The position numbers and the translations under genes are program-made. Below the pieces are notes generated by a model, which saw only the letters and a program-made list of their open reading frames with translations, ran no database searches and was not told the DNA's origin. DNA of 52,451 bases from Oscillospiraceae bacterium. Its GTDB lineage: Bacteria; Bacillota; Clostridia; Oscillospirales; Ruminococcaceae. This document shows, one piece after another, positions 1 through 7,756 of the stretch (position 1 is its first letter; each line of letters starts with the position of its first letter). Where the stretch lies: contig JAFUOZ010000030.1 of the NCBI GenBank assembly GCA_017481565.1, positions 1 through 52,451 of the forward strand, read 5' to 3'.

Positions 1-1007
1 CGGAGGTCAAGACCTGTGAGCTTCTTTATTTTTTCAAGCCTGTAAACCAGCGTATTTCTGTGTACAAAAAGCTTTCTCGAGGTTTCTGAAACGTTCAGAT
101 TGTTCTCAAAGAATTTCTGAATGGTAAAGAGTGTTTCGTGGTCGAGAGATTCGATAGAGCCCTTCTTGAAAACCTCCTGAAGGAAGGTTTCGCAGAGAGT
201 TGTGGGAAGGTGGTAGATAAGCCTTGCAATACCGAGATTATCATAGGAAACGATAACCTTATCGGTATCGAACACCTTTCCTACTTCAAGAGCGATCTGA
301 GCCTCCTTGAAGGAACGTGCAAGATCCTTTACACCTGTAACGGCTGTACCGATACCAACGTTTACTCTTGTATAGAATTCGCCCGAAAGAGTATCGGAGA
401 TAGATCTTGCAAGCTTTTCAAGGTCCTTGGATTCAACGTTGTTCTTGATCTCCTTAACGAGAACGATATCTGTTTCGGAAATATTGAAAACGAAGTCCTT
501 TGTCTTGTCGGGGAAAAGATTCTGGATCACATCATAAGCGGAAACATCATTTGAGGAAACGATCCTTACAAGAAGAACCACTCTGCTCACATCGGAATTG
601 AAGTGAAGCTCTCTTGCCTTGACAACGATATCACCGGGAAGAACATTATCCAGAACAACATTCTTGATAAAGTTGTTTCTGTCATACTTTTCATCATAAT
701 ACTGCTTTATGCTGGAAAGAGTAATGGAAAGAATATTGGCATACTTTGCCGCACTTTCATCGGTACCCTCAACAAAAACTGCATAATCGGGCTTAATATG
801 TGAGCCGAAGGGCTTGTAGGTGTAACCGTCACGAACAAAAATATCGTGTGAATCGCTGAGATCAAGTGAAACAAATTCATTTGTTGTTCCGATTTTTGTA
901 AGCTCACTGCACGCAATGATAGTGGCTGTGGTATCAACAACTCCGATAACACAATCCATTGTATCGCGCATCTGATGAATCAATCCCTGAAACAGTCTGT
1001 TTGACAT
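1..1007 (-). CDS. CdaR/PucR-type transcriptional regulator (3' end cut by window edge)
   Basis: The reading frame runs leftward from an ATG at 1007 with no stop before base 1, giving about 335 residues. The visible C-terminus contains the family's hallmark helix-turn-helix (NVSETSRKLFVHRNTLVYRL, encoded near positions 20-95), in which a short N-terminal turn is followed by the HRNTL..RLEKI recognition helix. The central part resembles the GGDEF-like middle domain of CdaR-family regulators. These proteins usually sense sugar diacids, purine derivatives or other small molecules, but nothing here identifies the ligand. I chose ATG 1007 because an AAAGGG Shine-Dalgarno lies 12 bases upstream; an in-frame ATG at 1019 would sit directly on that site. 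Only a few C-terminal residues should be missing. It stands alone, and its left neighbour is outside the window. Confidence 0.85.
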   Translation of the reverse strand, partial: MSNRLFQGLIHQMRDTMDCVIGVVDTTATIIACSELTKIGTTNEFVSLDLSDSHDIFVRDGYTYKPFGSHIKPDYAVFVEGTDESAAKYANILSITLSSIKQYYDEKYDRNNFIKNVVLDNVLPGDIVVKARELHFNSDVSRVVLLVRIVSSNDVSAYDVIQNLFPDKTKDFVFNISETDIVLVKEIKNNVESKDLEKLARSISDTLSGEFYTRVNVGIGTAVTGVKDLARSFKEAQIALEVGKVFDTDKVIVSYDNLGIARLIYHLPTTLCETFLQEVFKKGSIESLDHETLFTIQKFFENNLNVSETSRKLFVHRNTLVYRLEKIKKLTGLDL

Positions 1008-1260
1008 TTTATGAGTCATCCCTTTCAAATTTAATATAAATTTATAACAATTTCACATGTACCAAACACAAGGCAGCCTACAAATAACGTGTCAGAAAAC
1101 ACTTATCCCGTTACAGCATACCTATACACATACTAATTTTAGCATACTTTTCACAAATAAGTGTTAATATTTTGTGAATTATCCCGATATATCACAAAAA
1201 TTTAATGTATTTTGTATTAGAATACACAAATACAGCACCTTTACAGCGCAATATATACTA

Positions 1261-1953
1261 TTAAATAGTACCGAATTTATCCAGAAGCTTGACTATCTTT
1301 CGTTCCTTTACTGCGGTAATGTAATCGTCCTCGGTTTCTAAACGGAAGTCGGTGACGATGCCTCCGCCGTAATATCTGCCTGTGGTGTTATGGGTGTCTG
1401 AGCCTGCGGTAACGGGCAAATCGTACCATTCTGCGAAGATCTTCGCTCTTTCGTTGAACTCGGGGAGTCTGTTGGAAGCGTTGATTATCTCGATGCCGTC
1501 GATGTATCTGGGGACAAGGGTAAAGCTGTGGATATACTCCTCCTCACGGAAGGGGTGGGCGTGGATAACCATTCCCCCTGAACGCTTTACCTGCTTGATG
1601 TATTCATGGGCAGGCATATCCTTTATTTCAGGATGATTGATGAGCCAGCGTTTATCTATTCCATAAGTGAGAAAATCAGCATTTCCTGCACCCCATTCAA
1701 TTCCGAAGAATACGTCAAGTCCTACCTTTTTACCCTCTTCAAGTGCATTTTCATAGGACTGATAATATCTGTCTACCCACTGTTCCCAGGGGAGATCACG
1801 GGGGACGGAGGTATTGCCATTATAAAAATGGTCTGTGATGAATACACCTGTGTACCCCTCTTCCTTATACTTTCTGACCAGCTCCGCTGCGGTGCTTGAT
1901 GCACAGGCACTGGACTCGGACGTATGCAAATGTGTTTCATATTTGTAATACAT
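1261..1953 (-). CDS. PHP-domain phosphoesterase
   Basis: A 230-residue protein with the polymerase-and-histidinol-phosphatase (PHP) fold. The metal-binding motifs are visible in order: HLHTSES near residue 8, ITDHF near 39, a Glu in FFGIEWG near 84, HAHPF near 131 and GSDTHN near 185. Such stand-alone PHP proteins hydrolyse phosphomonoesters or nucleotides with a metal cluster; the substrate cannot be read here. AAGGTG eight bases upstream of ATG 1953 supports the start. It is the last gene of a three-gene minus-strand operon with the histidine phosphatase (28 bases apart) and the HD protein, so the three probably share a phosphate-ester or nucleotide clean-up role, which is an inference from company only. 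Confidence 0.85.
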   Translation of the reverse strand: MYYKYETHLHTSESSACASSTAAELVRKYKEEGYTGVFITDHFYNGNTSVPRDLPWEQWVDRYYQSYENALEEGKKVGLDVFFGIEWGAGNADFLTYGIDKRWLINHPEIKDMPAHEYIKQVKRSGGMVIHAHPFREEEYIHSFTLVPRYIDGIEIINASNRLPEFNERAKIFAEWYDLPVTAGSDTHNTTGRYYGGGIVTDFRLETEDDYITAVKERKIVKLLDKFGTI

Positions 1954-1981
1954 TATTAATCACCTTAACATAATTTTAATA

Positions 1982-2560
1982 TTATTTATATTCCTTTTTA
2001 ATAACAAGTACCTCTTCAGAAGAAAGCGGTTTTTTATCCTCGGAAAATACAATTTTTACCACATAGGGCATAAAATCTATTATCCTCATAAAGCCTCTGA
2101 AGCCGAAATCGGAATAATGATCCAGCATGACAGAAAGTGCTGTGCCGTGGGTTGACAATGCTATTGTCTGACCCTTGTACCTGTCAAGTATTTCATTCAA
2201 TGCGCCGATACATCTTTCCTGCACCTGTGAAAGACTTTCTCCTCCCTCGGCATGATAATTTCGGTCCTCCCACTGCTGACGGATAAAATCTATAAAATTG
2301 TCACCGTGCCACACTCCTGCATTACGCTCACGGAGCATTTCACACATTTCAATTTCAATACCCGTTTCATCGGAAAGTGACTGCACGGTCTGAACGGTGC
2401 GTTTATAGGGGCTTGAAATAATATGCTGTATACCTGCATTTTTTAACAGTTCAGATACCTTATGAGTATCGGATAGTCCCTCGGCGGTCAGGGGGCGTGT
2501 GCGGTCATCATGATGAAATCTGTCAGATTGAGCGTGACGGATAAAGTAAACAGTTGTCAT
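1982..2560 (-). CDS. histidine phosphatase (phosphoglycerate mutase-like) family protein
   Basis: About 192 residues with the histidine phosphatase signature at the N-terminus: VYFIRHAQSD, where the His of RHA is the phospho-acceptor. The second conserved His is in STHGTAL near residue 130, and the acidic ERNAGVWHGD stretch near residue 85 fits the proton donor region. The family dephosphorylates sugars, nucleotides or other small molecules; specificity is not visible. I start at ATG 2560 rather than at the longer frame at 2614, because 2560 gives the canonical N-terminus, has AAGGAGGA upstream, and forms an ATGA overlap with the stop codon of the HD gene, so translation is probably coupled. 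Confidence 0.85.
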   Translation of the reverse strand: MTTVYFIRHAQSDRFHHDDRTRPLTAEGLSDTHKVSELLKNAGIQHIISSPYKRTVQTVQSLSDETGIEIEMCEMLRERNAGVWHGDNFIDFIRQQWEDRNYHAEGGESLSQVQERCIGALNEILDRYKGQTIALSTHGTALSVMLDHYSDFGFRGFMRIIDFMPYVVKIVFSEDKKPLSSEEVLVIKKEYK

Positions 2561-3177
2561 AACAATAATCCGTCCTCCTTGCTTTTGTCGATAAGAGGTT
2601 TCATATATGCCCATAATTCCTCTGCGCCGTTGGATATTTTGCTGTTACGGCTTATTACGCTGTCATAGTGTACGCCGTGTTCCTTCCAGCTTTTACCGTC
2701 CTTGGTATAGTTCATGAGCATAGGCTGCATACGGTCGAGAGCCACTGCAAATTTTGCTTCGGGAGTATTTTCGGCTTCAAATTCTTCCCAGAGGTCACGG
2801 AATTCTTTTTGCTGGTCATCGGGGAGCAGACCGAAAAGTCTGTCTGCCGCCTTTACTTCACGGTCACGTTTGGTTTTGTTGGCTTCCGTATCATAGCAGT
2901 AGGTATCTCCTGCATCTATTTCCACTACATCGTGGATAAGCACCATTTTTATTACCTTAAGCAGATCTATCGGGACATTTGAATACTCGGAGAGGATAAC
3001 AGCGAAAATTGCGAGATGGAATGAGTGTTCGGCATCGTTTTCCTTACGGGGAGGGCGTGGGGATTCCGATTCACCGCTGTGTCGGTCATAGTCGTTAATA
3101 ATATAGGTCTGGCGGTAAAGATTTTTCATTTTATCCAGTTCCAGAAGAAATTCCATTTGTTTTTTCAGACGTTCCAT
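2557..3177 (-). CDS. HD-domain phosphohydrolase (HDDC2/YfbR-like nucleotidase)
   Basis: A 206-residue protein with the HD superfamily metal ligands: H in ENDAEHSFHLA near residue 52, the HD doublet in LIHDVVEIDAGDT near 78, and an Asp in ALDRMQPML near 148. The layout and the LWEEFEAENTPEAKFA stretch resemble HDDC2/YfbR-type 5'-deoxynucleotidases, so dephosphorylation of (deoxy)nucleoside monophosphates is likely but not proven. The start at ATG 3177 has AAGGAGGAC seven bases upstream. A longer frame to 3246 exists only because a short GCGCAAT repeat happens to be open. It leads the operon with the histidine phosphatase and PHP genes. Confidence 0.8.
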   Translation of the reverse strand: MERLKKQMEFLLELDKMKNLYRQTYIINDYDRHSGESESPRPPRKENDAEHSFHLAIFAVILSEYSNVPIDLLKVIKMVLIHDVVEIDAGDTYCYDTEANKTKRDREVKAADRLFGLLPDDQQKEFRDLWEEFEAENTPEAKFAVALDRMQPMLMNYTKDGKSWKEHGVHYDSVISRNSKISNGAEELWAYMKPLIDKSKEDGLLL

Positions 3178-3194
3178 AAAGTCCTCCTTGATTT

Positions 3195-3247
3195 CAATGC
3201 GCAATGTGCAATGTGCAATTCGCAATGCGCAATTCGCAATGCGCAAT
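3195..3247. repeat. short degenerate tandem repeat of TGCGCAAT / TTCGCAAT units
   Basis: About five copies of a roughly ten-base unit alternating GCGCAAT, GTGCAAT and TTCGCAAT sit just upstream of the HD gene. On the minus strand the run is an open frame (ANCALRIAHCTLRIE) that extends the HD gene, which is why the longer start was rejected. It may be a slippage-prone spacer; it lies directly against the inverted-repeat block. Confidence 0.7.
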
Positions 3248-3299
3248 TATATAGCAATACAGCAATCCGACAAACAATTTCTGAGAAAGCAATAAATAC

Positions 3300-3603
3300 A
3301 AGGTTTTTGTCCACTTTTTTCCCAAAAAGTGGCGGGGGTCAAGGGGGCAGCGCCCCTTGTCGCTGTCCGCAGACAGCGAAACTCCCCTTTAGCACGTAAC
3401 AGATGCTATTTTTAAACGGATAAGAAAAGAATGAAAAGCCACTCTAAAAAGCCGCCCATTCAGAAAAAACTAACAATAAGCTTTTTATAAAAAGCTACAA
3501 AAAAATTACTTGAAGTAATCAAATTCGGGGCGGCTTTTTGCAATAAACAGCGGAGCGTCTTTATTGCACGAGCCGACAGGCTCGCCCGTTGTAAATCTAC
3601 GGT
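3300..3603. repeat. left arm of a ~300-bp imperfect inverted repeat
   Basis: This arm matches the reverse complement of 4498-4802. The outer ~110 bases, from AAGGTTTTTGTCCAC through the GTCCGCAGACAGCG core to AACAGATGC, are nearly identical; the inner part is more diverged but keeps GGGGCGG, GCAATAAACAGCG, TTATTGCACGAGCCGA and GGCTCGCC in the same order. The arm contains its own small hairpins, for example CGAGCC-gaca-GGCTCG. It could be one copy of a dispersed intergenic repeat that happens to be paired with a second copy in opposite orientation. Confidence 0.85.
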
Positions 3604-3611
3604 AGAAAAAT

Positions 3612-3970
3612 AAACGGATAAGAAACAACAACAAACACTGCTTATCAACTAAACGGACAGGCTGTAAAATATACTCCGAAACAATCAACAACCACCGCTT
3701 ATCACCTAAACGGACAAGCTGTAAAATATACTCCGAAACAATCAACAAACACTGCTTATCAACTAAACGGACAGGCTGTAAAATATACTCCGAAACAATC
3801 AACAAACACCGCTTATCAACTAAACGGACAGGCTGTAAAATATACTCCGAAACAATTAACAAACACTGCTTATCACCTAAACGGACAAGCTGTAAAATAT
3901 ACTCCGAAACAATTAACAAACACTGCTTATCAACCAAACTGACAGGCTGTAAAATATCCCAAGAAACAAT
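3612..3970. repeat. 57-bp tandem repeat array, five full units plus partial ends
   Basis: Full units begin at 3651, 3708, 3765, 3822 and 3879, each starting AAACGGACA(G/A)GCTGT and containing AAATATACTCCGAAACAAT and a GCTTATCA(A/C)CT end. A degenerate unit precedes them at 3612 and a diverged partial one follows at 3936. Because 57 is divisible by three, the minus strand stays open as a 19-residue repeat (CLLIVSEYILQ core), but the only start is a TTG without a convincing ribosome site, so I treat it as a DNA repeat. Units alternate between two slightly different forms. Confidence 0.9.
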
Positions 3971-3975
3971 AAAAA

Positions 3976-4314
3976 TCAGTACAAATGAAATTCGGGGTAC
4001 AGGTCATAGCATGAATATTTATCTCTCATTTCAGATATATATTCAAGAATTTCATTCAATGTTCTTTCCTGCATATCCGTTTCAAAAAGCTGAGTTTCTG
4101 CCCACATATATTCACGATTTTCTTTATCGGCATATCCGCCCATTCCTATTTTCTGCTCATTTATCCGACAATACTCATACCAGATAATCATGCTGATATG
4201 ACCGTTATTAAGATAAAGTGTATTAAGAAAATTTTCCCAATCTTGAAATATCAGTGCATCGGAATCAACTGCTTTGTGCTTTTGGATATATCGGCTGACC
4301 TGTTCGTTATTCAT
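3976..4314 (-). CDS. hypothetical protein inside the inverted-repeat block
   Basis: A 112-residue acidic protein beginning MNNEQVSRYI and ending DLYPEFHLY. I do not recognise the family. It is rich in Tyr, Glu and Asn, has no membrane segment or signal peptide, and reads as a small soluble cytoplasmic protein. I chose ATG 4314 because AGAGG lies about ten bases upstream; a longer open frame reaches 4443 without a comparable site. It is the only plausible gene between the two inverted arms and its stop lies next to the 57-bp array. A role as a cargo or orphan immunity-type protein is possible by position only. Confidence 0.6.
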   Translation of the reverse strand: MNNEQVSRYIQKHKAVDSDALIFQDWENFLNTLYLNNGHISMIIWYEYCRINEQKIGMGGYADKENREYMWAETQLFETDMQERTLNEILEYISEMRDKYSCYDLYPEFHLY

Positions 4315-4497
4315 TTTAATCAATCCTCTGAATACTGATTTATACCGCTTGATAAGTACAGACTGCATTTTCCATTTTACGAACGCAATACTGTCAAATA
4401 AAAATCTTGAACCTTTTAAAGCTACTTTTAAAAATAGATACAAGCTATAATCTGTATATTCGCTTATGACCTTAAAAAGCTGTATATTTCGTTTTCA

Positions 4498-4802
4498 ACC
4501 GTTAAGTTACAACGGCGAGCCTATCGGCTCGTGCAATAAATGCGCTACGCTGTTTATTGCAAAATCCGCCCCGATTGAGATCATACTCAGGTTACTAAAA
4601 ATGGTTGATTTACTCTTTCACTTGATTTTAGTATTTTTTATGGGCGGATTTTTTTATGTAGCTTTTAATTCTTTTCTTGTCCGCTTAGGAATGGCATCTG
4701 TTATGTGCTAAAGGGGATTTCGCTGTCTGCGGACAGCGACAAGGGGCTCCTCGCCCCCTTGACCCCTCGCCACTTTTTGGAAAAAAAGTGGACAAAAACC
4801 TT
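4498..4802. repeat. right arm of the ~300-bp imperfect inverted repeat
   Basis: Reverse-complement partner of 3300-3603. It ends about 50 bases from the 3' end of nadA, so its GC-rich palindromic segments (GCTGTCTGCGGACAGC and the GGGGCTCC...CCCCTTGACCCC stretch) may also work as the nadA transcription end. The inner part differs from the left arm by several short insertions. Confidence 0.85.
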
Positions 4803-4852
4803 ATCTTGGGTTCTTTTTTATTTTTCCTTATTTTCTATATGTTCTTTTTTTA

Positions 4853-5773
4853 TCAGCCGCCCATTTCAAGCATACGGTCAATACATACCTTCGCCTTCGC
4901 CATTGTCTCATCATCAATAACTATCTCTGCACCTGCTGTACCCTTAAGCGTATTATATACGTCCACAAGTGTGGTCATCTTCATATCTGTACAGATAAGT
5001 CTCGGACTTAACAGATAAAACTTTCTATCGGGAAATTCATACTGCAGATGCTCCGCAATGGAATTTTCTGTTCCTATGATAAACTCATTCTCATCGGACT
5101 TTCTTACATATTCCATTATTGCAGCCGTTGAGCCTGCAAAATCAGCATGGGCTACGACCTCACTGCGACACTCGGGATGCACAAGCAGCTTTGCATTCGG
5201 ATGCTTCTTCTTCGCTTTCTCCGCTTCCTCTCCTGTTATCGCTGCATGAACAGGACAGCCGCCGTTCATAAGATGGAATTTCTTTTCGGGGAATCTCTCC
5301 GCACAGAATGCTCCTAAATTACAGTCGGGTATGAAAAGTATCTCGTCGGCATCAAGCTTTTCACATATCTTAAGGGCTGAACCTGATGTGACACATACAT
5401 CGCATACTGTCTTTAATGCGGCTGTGGTGTTTATGTATGCCATAACTATACAGTCGGGGTGCTTTGCCTTTTCAGCAAGTATCTCCTCGGGAGTAAACTG
5501 CTCCGCCATGGGACAGCCTGCCTCGGGACAGGGTACAAGCACCTTCTTTTCGGGAGAAAGTATTTTCATGGTCTCCGCCATGAAATTTACTCCGCACATA
5601 AGGCAGGTCTTTGCATCGTCCTGCTGCGCCTTTACCGCAAGTGCATACGAGTCGCCCGTATAGTCCGCAATTTCAAGTATTTCATGCGCCTGGTAGCTGT
5701 GGGCGAATATTGAAACGCCCTGCTCCTTTTTCATTCTGATTATCTCCTTTTGGAGCTGTTCGATAGTCATCAT
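4853..5773 (-). CDS. nadA: quinolinate synthase A
   Basis: NadA condenses iminoaspartate with dihydroxyacetone phosphate to quinolinate, the precursor of NAD, using a [4Fe-4S] cluster. At 306 residues it matches the short NadA type. Visible motifs are FAHSYQAHEI near the N-terminus, CGVNFMAET (cluster Cys, near 80), PEAGCPMA, the DCNLGAF stretch, NGGCPVH (Cys near 172), HPECRSEVV, STAAI, GTENS and SPRLICTDMKMTTL (Cys near 262). AAGGCGG precedes the start ATG; the second ATG three bases later is an alternative. No nadB or nadC is adjacent, so iminoaspartate supply must be encoded elsewhere. It stands between the inverted-repeat block and the AI-2E transporter. Confidence 0.95.
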   Translation of the reverse strand: MMTIEQLQKEIIRMKKEQGVSIFAHSYQAHEILEIADYTGDSYALAVKAQQDDAKTCLMCGVNFMAETMKILSPEKKVLVPCPEAGCPMAEQFTPEEILAEKAKHPDCIVMAYINTTAALKTVCDVCVTSGSALKICEKLDADEILFIPDCNLGAFCAERFPEKKFHLMNGGCPVHAAITGEEAEKAKKKHPNAKLLVHPECRSEVVAHADFAGSTAAIMEYVRKSDENEFIIGTENSIAEHLQYEFPDRKFYLLSPRLICTDMKMTTLVDVYNTLKGTAGAEIVIDDETMAKAKVCIDRMLEMGG

Positions 5774-5803
5774 ATAAATAACCGCCTTTTCTTATATTCC
5801 GCA

Positions 5804-5836
5804 AATTTCCTGCCTTGTATCAACAAGACAGGAAAT
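5804..5836 (-). terminator. hairpin after the AI-2E transporter gene
   Basis: ATTTCCTG(C/T)CTTG and CAAGACAGGAAAT form a 13-base stem with a short loop directly after the stop codon of the transporter gene. The following T-tract on the minus strand is weak, so it may be an mRNA 3' stabiliser or an inefficient terminator before nadA. Confidence 0.5.
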
Positions 5837-5838
5837 TA

Positions 5839-7152
5839 TTACTTCTTCTTGGTATTATTGTTTCTGCCGCTGTTCTTCTTTACGGCATCTGTGTTTTCAG
5901 ACTTGCTCTTATCCTTATTCTGATAAAGCTTGAAGCTTTTCATTTCTCCCGTGTCTTCCTTTTCGGGCTTGGCATCGGGGGCATAGTCCATTGTAACGGT
6001 GGACATATTCTTCCTTGAAAGAAGGAAATTCACAAATTCCTGTGTAAGTGAATAAATTACCGCAAATACAGGTACGCCGAGAACCATTCCCGCAAAGCCG
6101 AACATTCCTCCGCTGACAAGTATGGAGAACATTACCCAGAATGCAGAAAGTCCTGTTGAGTCGCCTAAGATCTTGGGTCCGATAACATTTCCGTCAAGCT
6201 GCTGGATAAAGAATATCAGCACTACAAAGGGCAAAACCTGTTTCGGTGAGGATACAAGCAGCAGCAGTGCACTGGGTATCGCTCCGAAAAATGGTCCGAA
6301 AAAGGGTATTACATTTGTTACGCCGATTATTACCGAAATAAGCAGTGCATATTCAAGCTTCATCAGGGTCATGCAGATAAAGCAGAGGATCCCTATAATG
6401 ATAGAGTCAATGATCTTTCCTGTGATAAAGCCGCTTATGGAGCTGTTTGTAAGATTGCATACCCTGAGAAAACCGCCTGTTGCCTTCTGAGGAAGAAGCG
6501 CACAGGAAAGCTTTTTGAGCTGAGCCTGAAAATGCTCCTTATCAAGCAGGAAATATACCGCTACGATTATTCCGATAAGAAAATCCTTTAATGCTATAAG
6601 CAGGTCAAGCGCTTTATCGGTAAGCTTGGTCATAATATCGCCAAGCTTTGGCATAAGATCCTTTATATAGCCTGTTACAGCCGTTTCTATCTCCTCAAAC
6701 TGACTGTTTATATACTCAACTATCTGCGGGTAATCCTTAAGAAGATTATTTACTCCCTTTTCCAGATTGTTGAAATATGTTCCCATATTATCAAAGATAT
6801 TTGTTATACTTTTGATGACTTCGGGCAGGATTATCGCTCCCAGAGCTGCAACCGCCGCAAGAAATACCAGTATGGAAACTATTACGGAAAGCACTCTGTC
6901 AAGCTTGGGGTGAGGCTTTGTCTTGCCTGTCAATTTACGTATCTTCTTTTCTGCGCCCATCATTATCGGATTCAGAAGATATCCGATAACAAGTCCCCAG
7001 ATAATAGGGGAAAGTACCGTAAACAGCGTATCTACGCCCTTTGCTATAACAGGGATATTCTGTGCAAAGGAAAAGATAAGCAGACATATTGTAAATGTTA
7101 AGATACTGTATACCGAAATTGTGGTATATTTTGAATTCCAATCGATTTTCAT
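5839..7152 (-). CDS. AI-2E family transporter (UPF0118)
   Basis: A 437-residue polytopic membrane protein. Hydrophobic segments near residues 12-30, 38-58, 75-98, a long soluble-looking stretch (110-190) and then further segments near 195-215, 245-275, 280-315 and 330-375 fit the UPF0118/AI-2E exporter architecture. FFGPFFGAIPSALLLLV and QQLDGNVIGPKILGD are the family's conserved signatures. Members have been linked to autoinducer-2 export or sodium/proton antiport; the substrate here is unknown. The C-terminus is a charged Lys/Asp/Asn-rich cytoplasmic tail. AAGGAGCTTGAA precedes the start. A canonical promoter lies about 60 bases upstream, so the gene is probably transcribed on its own, with possible read-through to nadA. 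Confidence 0.9.
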   Translation of the reverse strand: MKIDWNSKYTTISVYSILTFTICLLIFSFAQNIPVIAKGVDTLFTVLSPIIWGLVIGYLLNPIMMGAEKKIRKLTGKTKPHPKLDRVLSVIVSILVFLAAVAALGAIILPEVIKSITNIFDNMGTYFNNLEKGVNNLLKDYPQIVEYINSQFEEIETAVTGYIKDLMPKLGDIMTKLTDKALDLLIALKDFLIGIIVAVYFLLDKEHFQAQLKKLSCALLPQKATGGFLRVCNLTNSSISGFITGKIIDSIIIGILCFICMTLMKLEYALLISVIIGVTNVIPFFGPFFGAIPSALLLLVSSPKQVLPFVVLIFFIQQLDGNVIGPKILGDSTGLSAFWVMFSILVSGGMFGFAGMVLGVPVFAVIYSLTQEFVNFLLSRKNMSTVTMDYAPDAKPEKEDTGEMKSFKLYQNKDKSKSENTDAVKKNSGRNNNTKKK

Positions 7153-7203
7153 TTCAAGCTCCTTCTTTTATGTAAAAAATGCCGATTTAAAAAACATACT
7201 ATA

Positions 7204-7232
7204 ATAATAGCACATATTTTCTCAAATGTAAA
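7204..7232 (-). promoter_or_regulatory. sigma-A promoter for the AI-2E transporter gene
   Basis: On the minus strand TTTACA is followed after 17 bases by TATTAT, about 50 bases before the transporter's start codon. Confidence 0.7.
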
Positions 7233-7258
7233 CTGTTTTACAAGTATTTTACATAAAT

Positions 7259-7361
7259 TATAGTAACCGACATTAAAATTGCTGACATTCTGCTCGTACA
7301 AAAAACATATATTCAATTTTTTGTACGGCTTCATGTGCAGTTTTTTATGTCGTTTACTATA
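7259..7361. repeat. ~100-bp palindromic intergenic element
   Basis: An outer stem TATAGTAACCGACAT / ATGTCGTTTACTATA (14 of 15 paired) encloses an inner perfect stem GTACAAAAAA / TTTTTTGTAC. It lies between the divergent AI-2E transporter gene and the small membrane protein gene and could be a miniature inverted-repeat element or a structured untranslated region. Confidence 0.65.
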
Positions 7362-7460
7362 GTATGGTGAATATCATGCTATTCAAATTAAAAAGCGTTT
7401 ACAAAAGATTTAAAAAGAAAATATGTTCCGCAAAGTCCGTTAAAACGTACTCAAAACTAT

Positions 7461-7489
7461 TGACAAAAGAGAAAATATGTTCTATAATG
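7461..7489 (+). promoter_or_regulatory. consensus sigma-A promoter for the small membrane protein
   Basis: TTGACA at 7461 and TATAAT at 7484 with 17 bases between, both perfect consensus hexamers, followed by a roughly 50-base leader to the start codon. Confidence 0.85.
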
Positions 7490-7506
7490 AATTCAGAAAG
7501 AAACAA

Positions 7507-7518
7507 GAACGTATGTTC
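7507..7518. promoter_or_regulatory. LexA-like operator (SOS box)
   Basis: GAACGTATGTTC is a perfect fit to the Gram-positive LexA core GAAC-RNRY-GTTY. It begins 18 bases after the -10 hexamer, where a bound repressor would block initiation or early elongation. Two one-mismatch relatives, GAAAATATGTTC, occur at about 7418 and 7472, the second overlapping the promoter spacer. Binding is inferred. Confidence 0.55.
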
Positions 7519-7546
7519 TTAAAATAAAAGAACGGAGATTTTTATT

Positions 7547-7756
7547 ATGAACAAGAAGAATTTATTTGTAGTGACTGTTATTATTATCGCTGTAGCTTAT
7601 CTTGTATGCAAGGGTATCGTAAGTCTGTTTACCGTTACTATCGCTGCAGGTGCGCTGTTTGCAGCTTATTATATCCGTATATGCAGCGTATATGCCCCCG
7701 ACTATGAGAGGGAGGCATATTACGAGGATCATTCGGTTCAGCGCTCGGAGGGATAA
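7547..7756 (+). CDS. small two-helix membrane protein, possibly SOS-regulated
   Basis: A 69-residue protein with two predicted membrane helices (about residues 6-22 and 27-45) and a short acidic, Tyr-rich tail ending VQRSEG. No family is recognised. The start ATG has CGGAGA about nine bases upstream. A consensus promoter and a LexA-like box lie in the leader. Small membrane proteins under LexA control often act as division inhibitors in other bacteria, so that role is a hypothesis here and rests only on the operator and the size. Its 3' end overlaps the convergent oxidoreductase gene by 19 bases. Confidence 0.7.
   Translation: MNKKNLFVVTVIIIAVAYLVCKGIVSLFTVTIAAGALFAAYYIRICSVYAPDYEREAYYEDHSVQRSEG

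Noticed and set aside
3178..3246. N-terminal extension of the HD gene
   Set aside because: It is a translation of the GCGCAAT repeat; the ATG at 3177 has a strong ribosome site.
3506..3937. 143-codon minus-strand frame made of 19-residue repeats
   Set aside because: It exists because the 57-bp unit is a multiple of three; the only start is TTG without a ribosome site, and the frame runs into the inverted-repeat arm.
3600..3970. CRISPR array
   Set aside because: The 57-base units are contiguous without unique spacers and no cas gene is near.
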